DNA of 64,000 nt from assembly GCA_037043235.1 (NCBI GenBank), contig JAWRVZ010000029.1, positions 2,012,001 to 2,076,000 on the forward strand. The letters run 5' to 3'. Below, piece by piece: positions 47,359-60,335 of the stretch (within the stretch, counting starts at the first letter, position 1; each line of letters begins with the position of its first letter). Source of the DNA: Rhodeus uyekii (taxonomy: Eukaryota; Chordata; Actinopteri; Cypriniformes; Acheilognathidae). Under the pieces are notes generated by a model. It ran no database searches and had not been told where the DNA came from. It was given only the letters and a program-made list of their open reading frames with translations. Made by a program: the position numbers and the translations under genes.

Positions 47359-50300
47359 ACTATTAAAGTGAATAGCAGGCAATGTTGGTACATCCATAGA
47401 TAATTAAATTTTCATTAAATTAACATACGACATGCATCACATGACCAACATGCATTATCATTTTTGTTTGTTTTCACAGTCCAAACTGCGCTTACAAATG
47501 TACCCATACGGGTAATCATCTTCAAAACTCTACATTTTCATTGGACAAAAACAGTATCTCAGTGTGGACAAAAGGTCAAAACTTAGAGAAAAGATGTGTT
47601 GTTTTTTAAATGAATCCGGATTAATGTGAATATAGCCTAAGGACCCCTGGAGAGTAATCAAAACATTAGACCACTCGAGCGCTCACTCTTCACCGACCAA
47701 TGATTGTCCACAGTCTAAAAACCCAGGGATTAAACAGAGGCCAAAGGATATGAATGGAGAGAAATCCGAGAGGACAAAACAATCGTGCCGTAAGTGGAAA
47801 CGAAGAGGAGACACTTTGAGGTTGCCGCTCTTTCTTGTTCGGTTGACAGATGATATTTGAGTGCCTTTAGCTGTTGACATTTCCAAAGGCGAGTCTTTGA
47901 GATGCCACAGTGAAAGGCCTGATGGTTAAAGAGTAATTCACTCCCTTACATCAGAATAGGAGACTATCGATTGGACGGTCAGGTAAAAGTATGATTGCTA
48001 TTGACCCTTGGAATTGAGGTGAGGCTCAATGTTAACATACCGCCTCTTCATGGTATATTGAAATGTGCAAGTCTGCAAGAAAATGAAAAGACTTTGTTCA
48101 AGCAAATTTTCCTATACGGCGAGCCATTTGATGTGATTACCGTAAGTAGCTTTTAATTCAAGTAACATAAACTGAGCTGCTATTGCATAGAGGGTGCAAA
48201 TTACAGTTTGAGAGAGTGTTATTAGCGCAAATAGACCCCGATCGGCTTCAGATAGAAACAGTGGCATCCATGTGGCAGAATGGTTCTGTCACAACTGAAA
48301 TGCAGACTACATATCAGCCAGAAATGCATAAACAAGCATGACACTTGGGGTTCGGGAATCCGAAAACTCTGACTGACAGTGCTCTGTCGTCGGGATTAGA
48401 GACATTCATTTCATCCTGAACTCAATTACATTTTACAAAGGCTGACATCCCCAGTTAATTGCAGACTTTCCACATGAGGGAATTATTTGCACTTCTATAT
48501 TCCCTGCCCATGTGTGCTCTGTTCCGGCTGTGGAGTCCCCATCTCCTATTTGAAAAATATTACAAATGACTTTGATTTAAAAACACTTCTGGAGTCTGAG
48601 AGGAGGAGCCCCGTTTAAATTGTTTCGAGAGCGTCTTTGAGAGCACTGTGCAAATCATTTTGATGACATTTAGCAGTTGGACTAGATGATCCTGTTTCTC
48701 TCGGCAGGCCTCGAGTCGGATCCCCTGTGACAGGATGGTAAAAATAAAACGGTGAGGATGGAGTGAGAGAAAAAGGTGTGCTGGGAGATTTTAATACAAA
48801 AAGGAGGCAGCTAGGAGGATCTGTAAGTTTAGTAATGTGGAGAACTGATTAAAACTGTCTGAGAGGAGCACAGAGATGGGAAATGAGTGGGGTAGGGTTA
48901 CCGTGCAACTGAATGAAAATGTATTATAGTATACGTTTATATAAATGCAATTAACTGAAGATCAGAGTATGTTTTGACCCACTTAAGTAGGCCTTTAGTA
49001 CATATTTGCATGTAATTTCAGAATTAATTCATTATGTCTTTGAAATATAGTTAAACTGCTGAATGTACTGGCAAACATTTATGGTAAGCTAAAATATACT
49101 TTATCATTTCTACTGAAACCGTATGAAATTGGACCGTTGTAATGATGAAGTTGCAATTCGCTGAATGCAAATAGTTACTCTGAAATTTATTTATTTTCTC
49201 AATTTTTATTTAAAATGACTGCCTTTATTTTAAAATGAAATTTGTAGTAATGAAAGTCACAGGACAAGGAGATTTTGAAATTTAGTTTAGCAACACGCTG
49301 AAACATTGACTGTTCACTGTTACTTAATGTTATTTTGCCAGCGTAATAATAGTAATTCACAAGAAATGTTGTCCATTTTGATTTGTTTTGATGTCGAGTT
49401 CAGACCACCTGCTCCTTTCTGAAGGGCAATGCAATCTAACGTCGCCCCCTCCCCTTACTGTTATTGTCATACGCATTAGGTGGCTAAAACTAAGGGATTA
49501 GGATGATCTCCTTGGATAACAATAATATGGTGTAAGTCAGTGAATAGTTGAATGATATCCGTGGCACAGATCCATCACAACATCACGGCACCTTTTGCCA
49601 CATCTGGACCGCTGTGTAATCCGTCTGCTTGTTTCTCACCTTTGTTTCCTCCAACTGGTATCAGTGACACCACTGAGGTATTATCCTCTCACTTCCCATT
49701 AATACCATTGTTTGCATGATCTTATTCCTAGCAAACAACAAGCCCAGATGGCTTACATGTTTACCACTCATGCAAAAATGTCCCGCACCCCATTTTTACG
49801 TTTTTCCCTGCCTGTTTTGTCATATGTATAATGCCCAAAGCAAACCACTTAACCTAAATAGATTCAAGAAGTGCTGCAATGATTAGATCCAGACTGCAGA
49901 ATTGTATCGCTGGCCAACATGGCGTAGCTGTGCTCTACATGGTGTCTGAATGGCAAGTTGAATTGGACATGGGCACATCTGCTAAGCCCCAATAAACTCA
50001 TTGTGTCCCTTTAACAATTCACTGCCATAGTTAGCAGATGTATTTAATGTGTGGTAAGCCTGTCATATTTTGCTTTATCAGCAGCTGCTGGGGTGAGGAA
50101 TTGAGTGTCGGCGATGTGTTATATTAATAAAGGGACAGTGTGTCGCAGGTTTTTTTAGTTCCTGTAAGGTTAAGAGTGAATGGACTTCCCACCGGTCTAT
50201 GGCACTCTTGTTATTAAACAGGGCAATCTCTCAGAATGACATGTCCCGTGGGGACTTTGGATCCAACTGTATGCTGAAGTGCCACAAGCTGTTCTCTGTG

Positions 50301-50464
50301 GCAGTGCATACACACATACACTTTTACACTACTCTGTTTTTGCCATTTTAAAATCTGTGCATGTACACACATTAAACGCCAATATATCTTATAATTTAAT
50401 TTGTGTAAATACAAAGCTTTAATTATGATAATTTTGGGTGAACTATGTTTTTAATATATTTTAA
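47359..50464. other. Non-coding region, possible conserved block
   Basis: No gene is supported. The stretch 47880-48720 is free of repeats and long AT runs and contains gttaattgcagac and ctcaattacatttt words, which makes it a candidate conserved non-coding region. The rest is ordinary spacer. Confidence 0.45.
48360..48720. promoter_or_regulatory. Candidate conserved non-coding element
   Basis: A repeat-free segment with homeodomain-type AATTA cores, attatttgcac and caaatcattttgatgac words. Assigned on composition only. Confidence 0.28.
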
Positions 50465-50615
50465 GGCCCGATTTCACAGACAGGGCTTTGATTAATACAG
50501 GATTAGGCCTTGGTTCAATTAATTTCATTTAAGTTGCTCTTCAGGGAACTAAGGTTGCATACGTGTCCGAGACATTTAGTCTGGGACTAGCCAGGTCTTG
50601 TCTGTAAAACCGGAC
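50465..50615. mobile_element. Small MITE (TTTCACAGACAGGGCTT type)
   Basis: The left end GCCCGATTTCACAGACAGGG pairs with the right end GTCTGTAAAACCGGAC in inverted orientation. This termini pair (accepting divergence) is that of a common teleost MITE. A TTAA word borders the left end and lies one base off the right end. Non-coding. Confidence 0.65.
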
Positions 50616-51338
50616 GTTAATGTACTAAATTATTTCTAAATAACTTCATTATTAACAATGTGGAATTAGAGATATATTTCTAATACATAACTTGTAAGTT
50701 TCAATCAAATTTACATTAACTTATATTTTAGTTTCCGATAAATTCAAGTCAGTTCATTTGGCAACAGTATTTCAAAGCATTATAAAGTCATACTTAAGTA
50801 GGTCGAACGGCACTCTTAAGCTCAACTAATTGCATTTAACATAAATGTAAAATGTCATACATTTGCACTTAATTACAATCAACATGCAATTAGGTGTCTG
50901 AAAACATTCAGATCATAATAAAGTATATTCTTTTGAAGTATTTCCATAAGTACTCTTCCTAAAAGTATGGTTAAAGAAGTGTAACAATGTAGCTAACAAC
51001 ATTGAAGCTATTTAAGGCAGCCAGATCTTTTGAAACAAGCAAGTAACTGATTAAATAATTATAACTCCATCAAAGCGGTATTTCTCAGACTCCAAAAAAT
51101 ATGAAGGGTTTTGAATGAATGAATGTTGATTATGGTGGCATAATCAGATCAGCTTATCTCGAACAGATACAGTTAATTTACACTGAATAAAACTAAACAA
51201 GACTATGACTCAGAAATACATGATAAATTAATATTAACAGAATACATCGCAAAAAATATACAAATTACCGCACTTCTCAGGCTTTCTCTCCTGTATCTTA
51301 AAATAGTGAAATATAGTTGATGTGCAAATACCATTGTT

Positions 51339-51437
<99 letters not shown>

Positions 51438-53460
51438 AGGAAAAAAATAGCTTGACTTAAAAAAAAAACTGCTCTTTATTAAAACATATGAACTACAGAA
51501 ATGCCACTGAAAATAGTTTCTAGGTTAGAAGTATTGAAGTATATTTCACTTATAAAATAAGACAAGATGGAGATATTTTCCCTCATGTAAACAACAAGAT
51601 GTGTTTCCTAAGTTTTAATATTATTGTAGAGACATTTGGTCCATGTAAAGATGGTAACACATAACAAGCACCTTACTAAAGCTTTTGCAGATAACAATCT
51701 GTTATATGAAACAATCTGTTTCAGCATCAAGCAAGAAGAACAGGATAGCAATGACACAGTTTGACTATAACAGCTTGAGAATGAGTGTGTGTAAACGAAT
51801 ATGAGGGGTAATGAGAGCGTCAGTCGCTAAGGTTAATGTTCGCCATCAAACTTTAATTAGTGAAAATAACAGGAAATGATAACCAAATTAAAAACGGCAA
51901 ACTCTTACATATATTACTTCAAGATGTGAAGGAGGGTCTAATGAGACCACACCAAATAAAACTTGATAACCCACAAACCAACAGCTTAGAGCTTGGATTT
52001 GTGCCACCCGAGCTGCCTGTCCTCAAATCATGAGGTTGGACCCCGCCAGCACTGAGTGAACTTGAACAGGACGTTAGATCTGATTGATCATGATAAATGT
52101 TGTACATTTTGTTGGCTTTTGCTTCAAAGTCTGAAAAAAGTAGTCCATCTATAGTCGCAAGGTTTTGCCCTCAGCACTGAAGCAAAGCAGATCTGTGGCA
52201 TGTGGTGGGAACTGTTGTCTTAAATGAGTACCAGATGACTGAACGACAGATTTACTGCTGCAACAGAAATACTTTGCCATGTTTCATGTGGACTTGAGTT
52301 AGTCTGGCATTCTTCCCACCTCTCGGAGAGCGTTTGCCCGCCTGGTCGCTTGTGTGGGACCGCCCCATAATGCGCCGCAATGAGCCGTGATGACTAAAGA
52401 CACATGTACAGGCCTACGGGGGTCCCCTGGTGTGTCAAACTAACCCCTAAATTGACCAAACCTAAAGCCGAAATGTCAAAAGCCTTGTTATTATCACAGG
52501 AGGGCAACAGGACACGAGACAGAGGCACCACATGTCCCCTTGAAACCATGGCAACATTCTCATCTAAATACTTCACAGTGACCAAGCACCAAATCAACAA
52601 AAAAGCCTCTTTGTAAGTCTTTATTTTTTGCTTTTTATTTCCTGACTTCCATTTACATCTCTGTGGCAACCATTGGTAACTGAACACTGGACACATCTGG
52701 CCACTTATAAGTTCACCTCCACTTGGCAAAACACATTTTATATAAACTTATTTTTTTAATTTTTTTTGCTTGACCACAGTGTGAAGAAAATAATTAGTTA
52801 CCGCTTGCACAAAAGGACAGCATTAATGATAATTCTGTCATTTACTTGCCCTCATGTTGCTCCAAACCTGTATGACTTTCTTTTGTCTGTGGAACACAAC
52901 AGACAAAAAAACTTTGTACTTTTGTGCATAAAATTAAAATTATTTCATCCATAAAATGAAAAGCCATAAAATGATGTTTGGACCACACTAACTTTTAACA
53001 TTTACATTGCATAGGCAAAATAAAAGCATTAAAAAAAACAAAAAAAACTCTTTTATTACTCTACGTATGTTTCACAGAAGCAAACTAAAGCCATTAGAAA
53101 CAATTTCTACTTAAATAAATGTTAATTAAAATAAACTAAAAATATTTAAAAAGTATATTTTTCAGCTAGTTCTCAACGTAACTTTTGATTTAGTTTACAT
53201 TGGTTTACTAAAAAATACCTAAAACTAAAATAAGAGAATAATAAAAAATATATAGACATAAAAAACACAATAAATAATAATAAAAAAATGACCAAAACAC
53301 AAAAATATTAAAACTAACTAAAATTATGGAAACAGTAAATACAAAAATAAAAATTAATTCAAAATACATCTAAAAACTATAATGGTATCTCAAGGATACT
53401 AAAATAACACTGCGCAGAAAAAAGAAGCCCTGTCAAATCGATTAATCTTGATATTATAAT
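50616..53460. other. Non-coding region
   Basis: No gene is supported. It contains the 51343-51434 TA array, a fragment of the AAGGGATAGTTC-type MITE interior (tctgtcatttacttgccctc) near 52820-52960, and AT-rich spacer. Confidence 0.5.
51343..51434. repeat. (TA)n array
   Basis: About 46 uninterrupted TA units are visible directly. True length may differ from the assembled length. Confidence 0.95.
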
Positions 53461-53730
<270 letters not shown>

Positions 53731-55050
53731 TAATCAATTTGACAGCACTAAAAAAAGTCAAAATACGATATCATTGGAATTACTTTCAGACTGATTTTCT
53801 TTCCAGCTGACGGACAACAAAAACTTTGACACCCAATCAGAACTCATCCTGCTTTAACGAGCTTGAGCATTTAAAGCAGCAGATGACAAAACTGCAGAGC
53901 ATGCTTATTATAAGCAGAATATTAAAAAGCAGTGCATTGGTGTGGACTCATTACATTTACATTATGCAGAGACTCAAAGACAAGGCAAGAAAGTTGAGTT
54001 ACCGTATATAGCCTATTTCATACACAATGGTAATTCATAGTGCTTAACATAAAAGGAATTAAAATAATCAAAATAATTACAATAGATTCATAGAAATTGG
54101 TTGCGAATGAACGGACAAACAAACAAGTTTTAATAAGCTAACATTGTACTATAATTCCCGAATGTAAGCTAATTCATCAAAATGATATTCACAAGCCAGG
54201 TTGACAAGGTTTATAATGCGCCCCTCCCACCACTTTTCAGAACGTTCCTGCTTGTAATAAACGTTTTTAGAGAAATGTGCAGACAGTGGAGTCCATTCAA
54301 TACATCTGCAATGAGGTGGCTGGCAAGATGCCATTTAAACAAACCACAATGGCTGTGTTTGTCCTGACCTGGCATATTCCAAACCCCCCCATTAAAAACA
54401 CTGCCGTTGAGCCCTGAGGGCCTACAGCCACTTCCTTTCAGACCACACAAAACGTGGATCTGCAGGCCAGCCCTGCCGCTCGTGGACCTGAATAGACTCA
54501 GTGAGCCGGCACTGACAGCGGGGAGGACGAAGTGCCCACCCGCAGGGAGGGGTGGCACACCATGCCCCGGGTGCTGTCACATCAGCACATACAGACAATT
54601 AAATATACCAAACCAAACTTAGATCATCATACGTTGCTGAGAGGAAAACTATTGCAAGTCTTTCCAGGAAAAGCTGTAAAGAATGACTAATTCATTCCCA
54701 TTTTCTTCTCACCAAACCTCAGTATAAGGCTAAAATCATAATGGATGAATGAGATGTGGAATATACAGCACGTTTCTCTTTGTTACAACAGCTGATTTCC
54801 AGGACAGAGGCTATAATAAGGTGTTTATGGAAAGAAGGGGCTATCGTAAGCATATTACCACATCACATGCACTACCAACACCAGTGAAATACCAAAAACC
54901 CATGAGATAGCATGAGAAACGGGCTAAAAGAAGAGATACTATCTATTCAGGCTTTCTCTCCAAGATCTACCCAATTACAGAAAGAATGACAGGCTTCCTG
55001 TAGCTAATTTATCACCTGCATACCTCGCTCCTTAAAACATACTAGATTTC
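53731..55050. other. Non-coding region
   Basis: No gene is supported. A locally GC-rich patch (about 54370-54570) carries a 115-codon minus-strand frame without recognisable domain or splice context. Confidence 0.45.
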
Positions 55051-55054
55051 ATTA

Positions 55055-55597
55055 TGCTGCGTTCCATTCAGAGGTGGATGTGTGATATTCCTGCTCGCCA
55101 CCTGTGAATTTCAAACATAAAGGAGTTTTTGTTGGCTGGCGCTCTGAGTATTAGGAAACAAAATGGCGGCGCTACTGGTAGCTTTGCATTTGTTTGATAG
55201 CAGCCAAGGCTAACACTTTATACTAGCCTAGCATGCTAGCACTGCTAGCATACCGTTTGTGCTAAAAAGTTTTAGTAGGCTATCATGGATTTTAATATCA
55301 TGTATAGACCAACTTAAAAGTATGCTTTCTTTTTTTCTTTGGATTTAACAGTCTTCAAAGTATCTTTTTGGTGTATTTTACAAAAGAGAAAAAGGTAAAC
55401 GATCATTTAATTTAGGGGTGAACTATACTGTACTATAACTCCATACATCTCCCTCAGTGCCACCATGTGACGTTATACACCTGAATCCCAGTAAAGTCCG
55501 TTTTAGATTTCTAGATCTGTGCAAGTTTCCAATTTAGAAATCCAACTTCAAATGAATTTGTATTGCACTTTTCCCAGTAGGTGAATGGAAAGCAGCA
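55055..55597. mobile_element. MITE with TTA duplication (Harbinger-like)
   Basis: The inverted ends TGCTGCGTTCCATTCA and TGAATGGAAAGCAGCA match in 15 of 16 bases and are flanked by TTA on both sides (55052-55054, 55598-55600). The 3-bp TTA duplication suggests PIF/Harbinger mobilisation, though the ends are unrelated to the AGGGCCAGTCACACAGC family in this window. No frame of interest is present. Confidence 0.8.
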
Positions 55598-55600
55598 TTA

Positions 55601-57744
55601 GCAGGTCTTTTAAATGTGATAAGTGCCGTACATTTGCATAATAATATGCAAAAGAGTTTGAAAATTAAACCACATATATTAACAGCAGGTGTGAGGAGAA
55701 TTTAATTAGTTGGATTGTTAGTTTTAGACAGGTTCTGATGAAGCTTTAAGTGCAAATAACCATGCACATTCTGGGTAAAGGGAGTAAAATAAAAGAGTGC
55801 CAGAGAGTTACACTCAAGAGATGACTCCAGACATCAAGTCCAAAGATTTTTTTAATGCCTTGTGATCACAGAACTGCAGCTCTCGCCTGATATTTTTTTA
55901 AAGACAAGATCGAAGCGACTGCAGGAGATTTTAACTTCCAATTTCCCTCATACGCTGCAAAAAGGAAACTCACTGGGCCAATACTTATTTGCGAAAGGAT
56001 GAAATAAAAGCTTCAACAGTTAAACACCATGATGCTTTTTCCAACTTCTTTTGTGCGCCTGTCCAGCTGTAACAGTAGATTTACTAAGATGTCGTAAGAT
56101 TTCTCATGAGGGGAATATGGCAAATTACTATAAAAATGTGAATAACAGAGGTGTTAAATAAAATTTGGTGGCATTTAACAAGGTGGCAGCGATTGTTCAG
56201 TGTCATAAAGCTGAGGCGCATTAGGCATGCATCATTAGGCGACTCCTCACCTGTGTCCGCGCAGAGTGTCTGACTTCAGGTTGGTCAGGACTCACCTTGG
56301 GCCACAATCTCAGGCCCACAGCACGCAGAAAACCGTCTCCACAATAATACAGCCAGCCTGATTTCTTCTCCCCCACCTCCTACTGACTCAAATGTGTTTC
56401 CTCATGCAGACATGATAACCACTTTCCAATTTCAACTTCATCTTCAACCACCAATTTCAGCCAGCGTGGCTGTGACTGCAATATGAATCCCAGCATATAT
56501 ACAGGACATCACAGGCTCATAGAGGCCGACCGCAAATGAGAGCGAGTGAGAGAGAGCCGGGGAGGGGGGAAAGATAGAAGCCAAGACAGTGCTCACCCCC
56601 AGATGCCTGTTATTATTTTCCATTTATAACTCAATAAGCTTTAATTGACCCCTGACCCTGAACAGGAGTATGAATCTGTCTATCTCCTGGGCACGGTCTT
56701 GTTCCCATATCCTTGTGGCAAAGTCAAGGAGGGCTAAATCCAAGAGCATGTCGTATGGGTTTAAAGAATCACTACAGGCAGAATTAGGCCTGATTGTGAT
56801 TGAATGGAGCTTGATGACTCTTGACATTTCGGTGGAGTTCTTCAATCACACACTGCTGTTGGTCAGGTTTGCGGCAGTGCATTTACACTCATGCACTTCA
56901 AAAAGCATATTATGGAGTCATGCACACACTCACAAACAGACAGAAGTTAGGACGACTATGCTAACTCTCCTTCTCCACTTTTATAAATATGAGCAATATC
57001 GCACGGCTATGATCTTTGAACAACAGTTCAAAGGCACAAGTGAGTAAAATTAGAAACAACAACAGTGTGTATTTAAATACACTCTTTTGTGTGGAACTAC
57101 TTCCTTCCGCCATGGATTTAAATCTCAATTTGACAGTTTAACAGTTGAGCCTAAGCATCCATTATTTATACTAAAGCATTACTTTAACGAAGAAACGTTG
57201 AGTCGCTTCATTGAAGCTTAAGTAGAGTCGAGTTTATCAATCAAACAATTGCATTACTTATCAATCAATCAATCAATCCGGCATTCATAACCACAAAATC
57301 AGTTTGAGGAAACAATTGAGGAAAGTGATATTTTGTCTTTGTCCTTTTAACTTTTAAGGGGATTTTCCATTTGTAGGTTGCATCTTTTGTTTACAACCTT
57401 GTTTCGTCCTTTCAATAAAAAAAGTATTTTACGTGTAATAACGTAACTTTTACTAAAGTCGAAATCACAAACGGACCTTTTCTCAATACCAAATACAGCA
57501 TGCTGATTATATAAAATATTTCTTATTGATCAGTAATATTTAAATAAACAATAATAGCCATTATAAAAGTATCAGAAGTTTGTACAATAGGAAACAAACA
57601 CAAGATTCAGTCAAAATTACAAAAGCACTTGTTATAGTAGCCTATGGGATTTCAGATAAGAATATAAAGACACTTTCTGTTAGAAATGCTGCAAGCAAAG
57701 TGATACAAGCAGTGAAATGCTCACAGTGCTGATACCCGTGGAAC
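55601..57744. other. Non-coding region
   Basis: No gene is supported. The longest frame (56670-57047, 125 codons) has no recognisable content. A short ATCA repeat (tcaatcaatcaatcaatc) lies near 57260-57277. Confidence 0.5.
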
Positions 57745-57745
57745 A

Positions 57746-58106
57746 CAGTGATCCCTCGTTTATTGTGGTTAATGTGGACCGGAACCCCCGCGATAGGTGA
57801 AAATCAGCGAAGTAGGATCAGCCAATCAGCTCACGGGATACATCCACTCGTCTCATTGGTCGATCTCACGCCAGGAACCAATCACATGGGTGTGTACAAA
57901 TCCTCTGAGAGAGTTTCTCTCTTTTTGTCTGGCATCCTGGGAAACCGTTTTTCTCGCGCATCAAAATTAAACAAAGATGCTTTCTGCAATAGGGCTGCCG
58001 ATATGGTGATATTTTTTAATTAAAATATTTCGATAAATATTTTTTTAAAAATCCGCGATGCACTGAGGCCGCGAAACTTGAACCGTGAAGTGGCGAGGGA
58101 TTACTG
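57746..58106. mobile_element. Non-autonomous Tc1/mariner (Tigger-like) MITE, copy B
   Basis: It begins CAGTGATCCCTCGTTTATTG and ends GTGGCGAGGGATTACTG followed by TA. It is an inverted-orientation relative of copy A at 2797-3150, sharing tgaaaatcagcgaagtagga, the ggaccgg segment and caatcagctcacggg. The left TA is changed to CA. No coding capacity. Confidence 0.83.
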
Positions 58107-58172
58107 TATCGCATGGCATCAGACAGCCAATCAGATTTGAAAACCAGAACAAACTGTTTCATATATACTGTA

Positions 58173-58173
<1 letters not shown>

Positions 58174-58266
<93 letters not shown>
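58174..58266. repeat. (TA)n(CA)n microsatellite
   Basis: About 40 TA units pass into CA units; the IYIYIY frames over it are artefacts. Confidence 0.95.
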
Positions 58267-59427
58267 AATGCACGCACACATCAGTATCTATGCACACACA
58301 CACACTTTTCTGCAAATAGGCAAATAAACAAATTTCACTAATATTCCCTAGAATAAAAAAAAGATTTTTTTCCCCATCAAACAGTCAATTCTAGGTTTTT
58401 CAGCACAATTGTACAGATTGTTCTAGTTACCATTGCAGTAGGTAACATTAAATATCAAAGCAATAAATATTTCAATTAGTAAAATGTATATTAATATTTA
58501 AAAATGAATGTATTAAACAGTGAAAACATGCTCCATTCTGACATGCGTGAAAAAGGACTCTCCCCGAATGTACAATTAAACTCTATATGCCACTGATGTT
58601 AATTCTTACAGTCTGGATCGGTCCTGCTAAGATCTGTTAACACCAGACTCGGAGAACAAAACATCCCAGCAGTGAAAAATAAGGTTGCTTGTGTCTCTCA
58701 GGTTGCTGGAGCTATTACAGCAGTTTCATTCAAAAGCTTTTAAATCTCACAATGCTCTGTATTACAGTTTTATATGCAGTGTGTTGCTCTGAGGCTGTTA
58801 TTTCCACACGGGATGTATTGAAAGCATTGAAATACTGCCTCATTAAATTGGAGACAGGCACAGAGGGAAGAGAATGGCCAGGGTGAAACAGCCACACTGA
58901 CTTAAACAGAGGAGTTGCGGTGCTGACAGATGTGTCCACTGACAGCAGTTCACACTGCACTTCTCTACCTACTAACTCTTTCTCCATAGTATTAAGGCAG
59001 ATAAATGATTACTGTGGTTCGATTTTGAATGCTAATGCTTAACTAAAGCTTCAAAGGGACCATTTTATACAATTTTGTAGCGTTTTATCCTTTCCTTGAA
59101 TCCATGCTTTAACCACATTAGATACTGAGGGGTACACTTCTCTCCAACATGCAGATTAGTAGTCAACTAATATGGGATTTTCAATGGGCAATTACTTTCA
59201 AGACTTATTATATGGCTACTTTCCCTAAAGTTGACTTGTAACGGTTTCTTAAACCAAAAACAGTTTTAATATGATTACTTTTCAATTAAAATTTAACATT
59301 TTCATTATTTTGTTACTGTACTTTTAAAACGAAAATATTGGCATCATTTACTAACCCATATGATTTTTTTTCTTCTATAGTATACAAATAAAGATATTTT
59401 TAAAGATCTTAAAGAAGCTAAGTTTTA

Positions 59428-59459
<32 letters not shown>

Positions 59460-59520
59460 GCTTTACTTCAGTTACCCGAAAACGATTTTTAATAGCTTAG
59501 TTTAAGTTAAGAGTAACAAC

Positions 59521-59565
<45 letters not shown>

Positions 59566-60060
59566 ATAAATAAGATAAAAAACTTAAGCTTAAAAAAAAA
59601 ATTACAAAATGCAGAAATGTATTGCTATTGTTGGGGATTACAAGTAACATTCATATATAATATGATTTTTTTTTTTTTACTCATAAGTACTTTTTCAAAT
59701 AATGCAAGTTACTTTATTGTCCCATGTATTGACTGACATGTCTTCTGTCTTCATGTTGAGAGAAATTGTGTGCGCTTTGTGAACATGATGGTTATTGTAG
59801 ATCTAGACTAAATGTGAGAATTTCTTCATCTCACTTGCACAAAAACAGATTCAATATTCCTCAAATTAATACAAAACATTGAAATGCAAACTAAGAGTAT
59901 TACACAACCTGTGATAAGTAAATATGTTAAATAATACAAATATAAATGCATTTAATCTCACTTGTCAAACCAATGTCAATGATCAATTCATCCATATGAA
60001 TGACATACATAAATGACAGATACACATCATGTTTCTAATATAAAATAAATACTATAATAA
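58267..60060. other. Non-coding region
   Basis: No gene is supported. Short TA arrays lie at 59428-59450 and 59525-59561 in AT-rich spacer leading up to the DIRS element. Confidence 0.55.
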
Positions 60061-60335
60061 GTTTAGGGGGAGTTTTCCATGGGAAATTTGTGTTCCCTGT
60101 CAAGGGAACTCAACACTGCGTCGGAACGCATATGGGAACGCATTAGTGTTATTGTCTCTTGAAGCGCAATTGAAACCAGGTGTGCGAGTGCACGTAGCCG
60201 AGTGTGACGTCATGAGCCAGGAGTATAACTGCACGCGGCAGACTAGCAGCCTCAGCTTAGTGTCTTCAACAGCGCTCGAAGCTAACGTGTGTTTGAGTTG
60301 CTCTGCTGGCTGTAAGTTGATATATTTCACTTACC

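Noticed and set aside
54211..54558. 115-codon frame in a GC-rich patch, considered as an upstream sdk2 exon
   Set aside because: No signal peptide, no donor that would suit exon 2, and no sidekick resemblance.
58085..58327. IYIYIY-type open frames
   Set aside because: They only read through the TA/CA microsatellite.
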